From NCBI GenBank assembly GCA_003566475.1, contig PXDE01000127.1:1-9362 (forward strand): a stretch of 9,362 bases of DNA, in the 5' to 3' direction. This document shows, one piece after another, positions 6,195-9,362 of the stretch; position 1 is the stretch's first letter; every line of letters starts with the position of its first letter. Origin of the DNA: PVC group bacterium (lineage in GTDB: Bacteria; Verrucomicrobiota; Kiritimatiellia; SS1-B-03-39; PXDE01). The position numbers and the translations under genes were made by a program. The notes beneath the pieces are model-generated. The model was not told the origin of the DNA. It was given only the letters and a program-made list of their open reading frames with translations, and ran no database searches.

Positions 6195-6318
6195 CTGTTC
6201 CCGCCCTGCGGGACGGACGGCGCATGGGACGAGCCCGCAGGGCGGAATGGAAGCCGTTGTCCATCCTTCCTCCAGCCAGGCACCGCACATGCGCCCTCGT
6301 CCCGCCCCGCGGGAACAG
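6195..6318. repeat. Inverted pair of 21-bp self-complementary elements
   Basis: Bases 6195-6215 and 6298-6318 are inverted copies of each other, matching at 18 of 21 positions; the three mismatches are the central bases. Each copy is itself near-palindromic (TTCCCGC, three bases, GCGGGA). Between them, CCGCCCTGCGGG (6201-6212) also pairs perfectly with CCCGCAGGGCGG (6234-6245). The region could therefore form alternative hairpins. It has the look of a small extragenic palindromic repeat family, but only one pair is in the window. Confidence 0.6.
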
Positions 6319-6341
6319 CGAGGTACTGGCCGCCCCGTCCG

Positions 6342-6376
6342 GCATTCGACATTCGACGTTCGGCATTCTGCGTTTC
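6342..6376. repeat. 7-bp-period repeat, ATTCG-type units
   Basis: Five consecutive heptads run GCATTCG, ACATTCG, ACGTTCG, GCATTCT, GCGTTTC. The period matches the array at 1-147 but the unit sequence is different. It is non-coding and diverged at its right end. Confidence 0.75.
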
Positions 6377-6413
6377 CGAGGCTCCCCGCGCCCCCATCCG
6401 AGCCGCGAGAATC

Positions 6414-6431
6414 GATAGCGATAGCGATAGC
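6414..6431. repeat. GATAGC hexanucleotide repeat, three exact copies
   Basis: Three perfect tandem copies of GATAGC are preceded by ATC and followed by a partial copy (GA). It lies in the same non-coding block as the 7-bp repeats and is AT-richer than its surroundings. Confidence 0.8.
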
Positions 6432-6463
6432 GAGACGGACTGGCCCCACTTCTCACTTCGTAG

Positions 6464-6484
6464 ATCGTCAATCGTCAATCTGCG
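6464..6484. repeat. 7-bp-period repeat, ATCGTCA units
   Basis: ATCGTCA occurs twice in tandem (6464-6477), followed by the diverged unit ATCTGCG. Same period as the neighbouring patches. Confidence 0.6.
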
Positions 6485-6492
6485 GTTTCCCC

Positions 6493-6513
6493 ACATCGCA
6501 CATCCCACACCGC
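6493..6513. repeat. 7-bp-period repeat, ACATCSC units
   Basis: Three consecutive heptads ACATCGC, ACATCCC and ACACCGC. Short, but in phase with a 7-bp period and close to the preceding patches. Confidence 0.55.
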
Positions 6514-6537
6514 GCCAGCCGTCTCACCCCTCATCCG

Positions 6538-6557
6538 GCTGAACCCCGCGGTTCAGC
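6538..6557. other. Stem-loop upstream of the heparinase-like gene
   Basis: GCTGAACC (6538-6545) pairs perfectly with GGTTCAGC (6550-6557) around a four-base CCGC loop. It ends 52 bp before the next start codon and has no T-run. It may act in the leader of that gene, end readthrough from the left, or be one more of the hairpins in this region. Confidence 0.4.
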
Positions 6558-6609
6558 GGCCTGCACTGACCACCGACCTCAGATCCCCCCCTCTCCCAGG
6601 AGCCCCCTC

Positions 6610-8598
6610 ATGAGCCCGATCCTCCGTTCCATCTCCGTCGCGCTCGTTCTCGCCGTCCCCCTCGCCGCGGAAGCGGTGAATCCCCGCCTGGTGGTGACCG
6701 CCGACGAGGTGGAGGCCCTGCGGGCCAAGGTGGACACCCCGCGGGGCGAGCAGGTGATGCTCCGGCTCCGGATCGCCGAGGCGACCCCGGTGGAGAGCCA
6801 GGAGGAGACCAAGGAGGCCATCTACAAACTGGTCGCCCCGGCCGCCCAGTACCTGCTGACCGGCGACGAGGCGCGGGCGGACCATGCCGGGGAGCGGCTC
6901 CAGATCGAGTTCGTGGCCAGCCCCATCGAGGGACGCCGCTCGGTGCTGGAGCGGGCGAGCCGGGTGCTGGCCGCCGCCTATGTGTACGACTTCGCGGCGC
7001 CGGCCTGGGAGGAGGCGAGGCGGACCCGGATCGCCCGGGGCATCGAACGGCACGCCCTCGATCTGCTCAGCCTGCGCGACGGCCAGGCGCCCGCCGACCC
7101 CTTGCAGGCGGTGGTGCTGGGCGCGGTGGGCACGGCCATGATGGCCATCGAGGGGCACAGCGCCGACGAGGCGCTCCGGGCCCGCACCCTCGAGCGGTGC
7201 GCCCGGGATATCCGGACCCACCTGCGCGAGACCATCTCCGACCAGGGGTTCTCCTCTCACGGGGAGGGACTCAAACAGATGGCCATGGCCAGCGGCCTGC
7301 TGCCGTTCCTGCGGGCCTATAGCAACGTGCATGGGGAACCTCTGCTGGACCATCCTGGTCTCGGCCGTCTGCTCGCGGCCGCCGTGGCCCAGAGCGTCCC
7401 CGAGGCGGGCACCCTGCGCCTGGGCCCCTCGGGCACCTCGCTCGACCGCTCCGGCCTGTTCGCCATGGGCTGGAGGCTGGCCGACCCCGCCACCCATGGC
7501 GGCATCCTCTGGCTGTTCGACAGCCTCGAGGGCGGGGAGCACCTCGACATCGCCCGGCCCCACCATGCCGTGTTCGCCCTGCTCGACCTTCCCGAGGATC
7601 TGACCCCCGGCGATCCGGGCGAAGCGCTACGTCGCACCCTCCATGACGAAGGCACGGGACTGTCCCTGTTCCGGAGCGGGTGGTCCGGAGAATCCGACAT
7701 CGTGGCCGGCCTCTTCCTCCATGCGTCGCCCGGGGGCAAGCCCGACCCCGGCCAGGCCGGCAACCTGCGCATCTATGGTCCCGGCGCCCGCTGGGCCGGC
7801 TCCTGGGGGCCGCACATGACCACCCGGTGGAGCCCGGACTGGGCCCGGCAGGCCAACACCTTCCTGCCCGCTCCCGAACTCTACCGGATCGGGGGCGACG
7901 TGACCGTTCTGCACCGCGACGAGGAGGGACTCACCTACCGCCTCAACGGCCACGCCGAGCGCAAGCAGGCCGAGATCCGGGTTCGTCGGGAGACCATTCC
8001 CGTCCCCGAGGGCGGCGACTTCACCCTCACCCGGGCCCTGGGCGCCGACTGGTCCGGGAAGGCCGGCGTGCCCGGGCTGATCGTCATCGCCGACCGGTAC
8101 GAGGGCCCGGACATCGAGGTGAACTGGGTGATGCACTACGAGGCCCTGCTGCCCGCCGTGGATCTGCCCATGGAGGCGCAGCGGACGGAGGCCAACCGGA
8201 GGATGGACGAGCTAAGCCGCCAGCTTCGGACCCGGGAGATCACTCCCGAGGCCTTCGCCGACCGGCGCCAGGAGCTGATCGACTGGGACCGCGAGCGCCA
8301 GCGGGGGATCCGGGGGGCGCGGGTTCCCACCCGTCCGTTCCGCCTCCAGGGGCCGGAGGGCGAGGTCTTCGCCCTCCATGCCCATGGCGAGGGGGCCCAG
8401 GTGGAGGTGGCCCACAACGTCCCGGTCTGGCGGGCCGTCCGGGTTCGGGGCGCCACGGATCTGCTTACCGTCATCACCATCCAGCCCGAAGGCGAGCCGC
8501 CGAGGGTCCGGTTCGATGGCGAGGGCTCGTCGGCCACGGTCCGGGTGGGCGACCGCACCGCCCGCTTCGACGGCACCCGGATCGTGTTCGGGGACTAG
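6610..8598 (+). CDS. Secreted heparinase II/III-like protein, possibly catalytically degenerate, with SHOCT-like insert
   Basis: The 662-residue product has a signal peptide (residues 1-22, ending AEA). Its N-terminal half is helical and starts with NPRLVVTADEVEALRAKV, typical of heparinase II/III-like polysaccharide lyase proteins; a toroid-type segment includes DQGFSSHGEG (211-220) and LLPFLRAY. The C-terminal half is beta-rich, starting with LSLFRSGWSGESDIVAG. At 378-386, where the family usually has H-x-H-x-D-x-G-N-F, this protein reads PDPGQAGNL, so the two His and the Asp are replaced by Pro, Pro and Gln. Residues about 532-558 (RQLRTREITPEAFADRRQEL) form a charged helical insert that resembles a SHOCT motif. 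AGGAG (6598-6602) lies 7 nt before ATG 6610; upstream extension of the frame runs through repeats. Predicted periplasmic or extracellular; lyase activity is doubtful. Confidence 0.65.
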   Translation: MSPILRSISVALVLAVPLAAEAVNPRLVVTADEVEALRAKVDTPRGEQVMLRLRIAEATPVESQEETKEAIYKLVAPAAQYLLTGDEARADHAGERLQIEFVASPIEGRRSVLERASRVLAAAYVYDFAAPAWEEARRTRIARGIERHALDLLSLRDGQAPADPLQAVVLGAVGTAMMAIEGHSADEALRARTLERCARDIRTHLRETISDQGFSSHGEGLKQMAMASGLLPFLRAYSNVHGEPLLDHPGLGRLLAAAVAQSVPEAGTLRLGPSGTSLDRSGLFAMGWRLADPATHGGILWLFDSLEGGEHLDIARPHHAVFALLDLPEDLTPGDPGEALRRTLHDEGTGLSLFRSGWSGESDIVAGLFLHASPGGKPDPGQAGNLRIYGPGARWAGSWGPHMTTRWSPDWARQANTFLPAPELYRIGGDVTVLHRDEEGLTYRLNGHAERKQAEIRVRRETIPVPEGGDFTLTRALGADWSGKAGVPGLIVIADRYEGPDIEVNWVMHYEALLPAVDLPMEAQRTEANRRMDELSRQLRTREITPEAFADRRQELIDWDRERQRGIRGARVPTRPFRLQGPEGEVFALHAHGEGAQVEVAHNVPVWRAVRVRGATDLLTVITIQPEGEPPRVRFDGEGSSATVRVGDRTARFDGTRIVFGD

Positions 8599-8656
8599 AG
8601 TCCGCGCCCGACCCGTGGTGGGGTGCTGAGAAGTGACGTAGGGGACGTTCCCAGAG

Positions 8657-8688
8657 CTCCGGAATGGGGGCCCTGCCCCATTCCGGAG
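8657..8688. terminator. Perfect 13-bp stem-loop between convergent genes
   Basis: CTCCGGAATGGGG (8657-8669) and CCCCATTCCGGAG (8676-8688) pair perfectly around a GCCCTG loop. It lies 58 bp after the heparinase-like stop and 42 bp from the minus-strand methyltransferase stop, the expected place for a bidirectional terminator. Neither side has a clear T-run, so it would be a U-poor terminator or a 3'-end stabiliser. Confidence 0.7.
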
Positions 8689-8730
8689 TCAGAAAAGAGG
8701 AAGAGCGTTTTGGGGATTCCGGTTCTGGGA

Positions 8731-9362
8731 TCAGCCCGCCGGATCCGGCAGGAGGAACACATCCCGGCCCGGTTCTTCCGGCTCCTCGGCGAACCGGTCA
8801 CCGGCCCAGAATCGGGGCTGGTAGCCGAACGGGGCCAGGGCCTGGGCGATGCGCCCCGCCGACTGGGATGGGTCGCCGATGTCTCCCTCGGCCTCGATCA
8901 GCAGGGCCGGCCGCCATCGCTCCAGCACGGTTCGCGCGCCCCGGAGCACCGCTTCGGCGTGGCCCTCGACGTCGATTTTGAGAAAGCGGGGCCCCGTGGC
9001 CCGATCCGCCCACTGGGCGTCCAGGGTGGAGACCGGCACCCGGAACGTGCGCAGGGCCTCGCCGGCCACAGGCTCCAGGGAGCCCCGGTAGAGCTCGCCC
9101 TCCCCCCGGGGAAGCGTCAGTTCCGCCTCTCCTTCGTGATCGGACAGGGCGACGGGCCAAACCTCCACCTGGGCGAGGCTGAGCCTCCGCATGGTCCAGG
9201 CCAGCGCCTCGGCGTTCTCCGGCACCGGCTCGAAGGCGAGGACATGGCCGGAGGGGCCCGTCCATTCCGCGAGCAGGCGGCTGATGTAGCCGATGTTGGC
9301 CCCGACATCGGCCACCGTGTCGCCGGGCCGGATCAGCCGTCGCACCCCCTCGGCCTCGGGCC
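8731..9362 (-). CDS. FkbM-family SAM-dependent methyltransferase, 5' end beyond the window
   Basis: The minus-strand frame is open to the right edge and ends at TGA 8733-8731, giving at least 210 residues. Counting from the GTG at 9345, SAM motif I is DVGANIGYIS (13-22), the acidic ribose-binding loop is AFEPVPENAEAL (37-48), and the FkbM signature FLKIDVEGHAEAVLRGA is at 121-137. These are typical of FkbM methyltransferases, which O-methylate sugars, polyketides or other small substrates. The C-terminal part (about 160-204) is short and Glu/Pro-rich. GTG 9345 is probably not the start: upstream codons (PEAEG) continue without a stop and resemble the pre-motif helix of the family. It converges on the heparinase-like gene, so it is a separate unit. 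The substrate cannot be told. Confidence 0.88.
   Translation of the reverse strand, partial: PEAEGVRRLIRPGDTVADVGANIGYISRLLAEWTGPSGHVLAFEPVPENAEALAWTMRRLSLAQVEVWPVALSDHEGEAELTLPRGEGELYRGSLEPVAGEALRTFRVPVSTLDAQWADRATGPRFLKIDVEGHAEAVLRGARTVLERWRPALLIEAEGDIGDPSQSAGRIAQALAPFGYQPRFWAGDRFAEEPEEPGRDVFLLPDPAG

Larger units (their letters stand above)
5948..6609. other. 660-bp non-coding region with GC hairpins and short repeats
   Basis: No gene is credible here. ORFs that cross it are low-complexity (Pro, Arg and Ser rich) and have no ribosome binding site. It contains direct repeats of GGCTACAGGGC (5977-5987 and 6032-6042, with the variant GGCTACGGCGC at 6017-6027), several GC-rich hairpins, four patches of 7-bp-period repeats, and a GATAGC triplet repeat. 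The reverse-strand text of 6340-6515 resembles repetitive intergenic sequence I associate with PVC-type genomes, which is a memory-based impression. No tRNA cloverleaf or rRNA is visible. Confidence 0.7.

Noticed and set aside
4574..6508. 644-codon minus-strand open frame opposite the TonB-like gene
   Set aside because: It lacks recognisable domains, crosses the non-coding repeat region, and mirrors a well-supported plus-strand gene.
6135..6542. Open frame of about 135 codons and its continuation from 6172 into the heparinase-like gene
   Set aside because: The translation is low-complexity and is produced by 7-bp repeats and hairpins, with no ribosome binding site. The real gene has AGGAG, ATG and a signal peptide at 6610.
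9343..9345. GTG 9345 as the true start of the FkbM methyltransferase
   Set aside because: The frame stays open upstream to the window edge, and FkbM proteins normally have further residues before SAM motif I.

Overview
The window is very GC-rich and carries densely packed genes of a Gram-negative-type bacterium: secreted proteins with signal peptides, a periplasmic HtrA-type protease and an ExbB/ExbD proton motor. Heptanucleotide-period intergenic repeats, a heparinase II/III-like secreted protein and a sugar-binding-like beta-sandwich module together suggest a PVC-type bacterium (Kiritimatiellota, Lentisphaerota, Verrucomicrobiota or Planctomycetota). That placement is inference; no rRNA or other phylogenetic marker is present.

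Layout, left to right. 1-147 is a tandem array of a degenerate 7-bp unit. 279-2927 is a compact three-gene housekeeping cluster on the + strand: an HtrA/DegP-type protease, then TlyA (rRNA 2'-O-methyltransferase, probable TTG start one base after the protease stop), then NAD kinase, which overlaps tlyA by 25 bp. A short AT-richer gap (2928-3033) holds a possible -10 box and an AT-rich palindrome. 3034-5947 is a tight four-gene operon: exbB, exbD, a second exbD, and a 425-residue membrane-anchored protein joined by an ATGA overlap. 5948-6609 is a 660-bp non-coding region full of GC-rich hairpins and more 7-bp-period repeats in other units. 6610-8598 encodes a large secreted heparinase II/III-like protein. 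A perfect 13-bp hairpin separates it from a convergent FkbM-family methyltransferase (minus strand) that runs off the right edge.

The most interesting unit is the ExbB-ExbD-ExbD operon. The gene in the TonB position has a single N-terminal membrane helix with a TonB-like intramembrane histidine, but instead of a proline-rich linker and TonB C-terminal domain it has a long helical region and a C-terminal beta-sandwich of a sugar-binding or PA14-like kind. The ExbB partner also lacks the usual third-helix glutamate, while both ExbD proteins keep their membrane aspartate. I read this as a possible variant proton-driven envelope machine, perhaps acting on a polysaccharide or the cell wall instead of a standard TonB-dependent receptor. 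The heparinase-like protein downstream would fit a glycan theme, but it appears to have lost the family's His/His/Asp motif and may bind rather than cleave.
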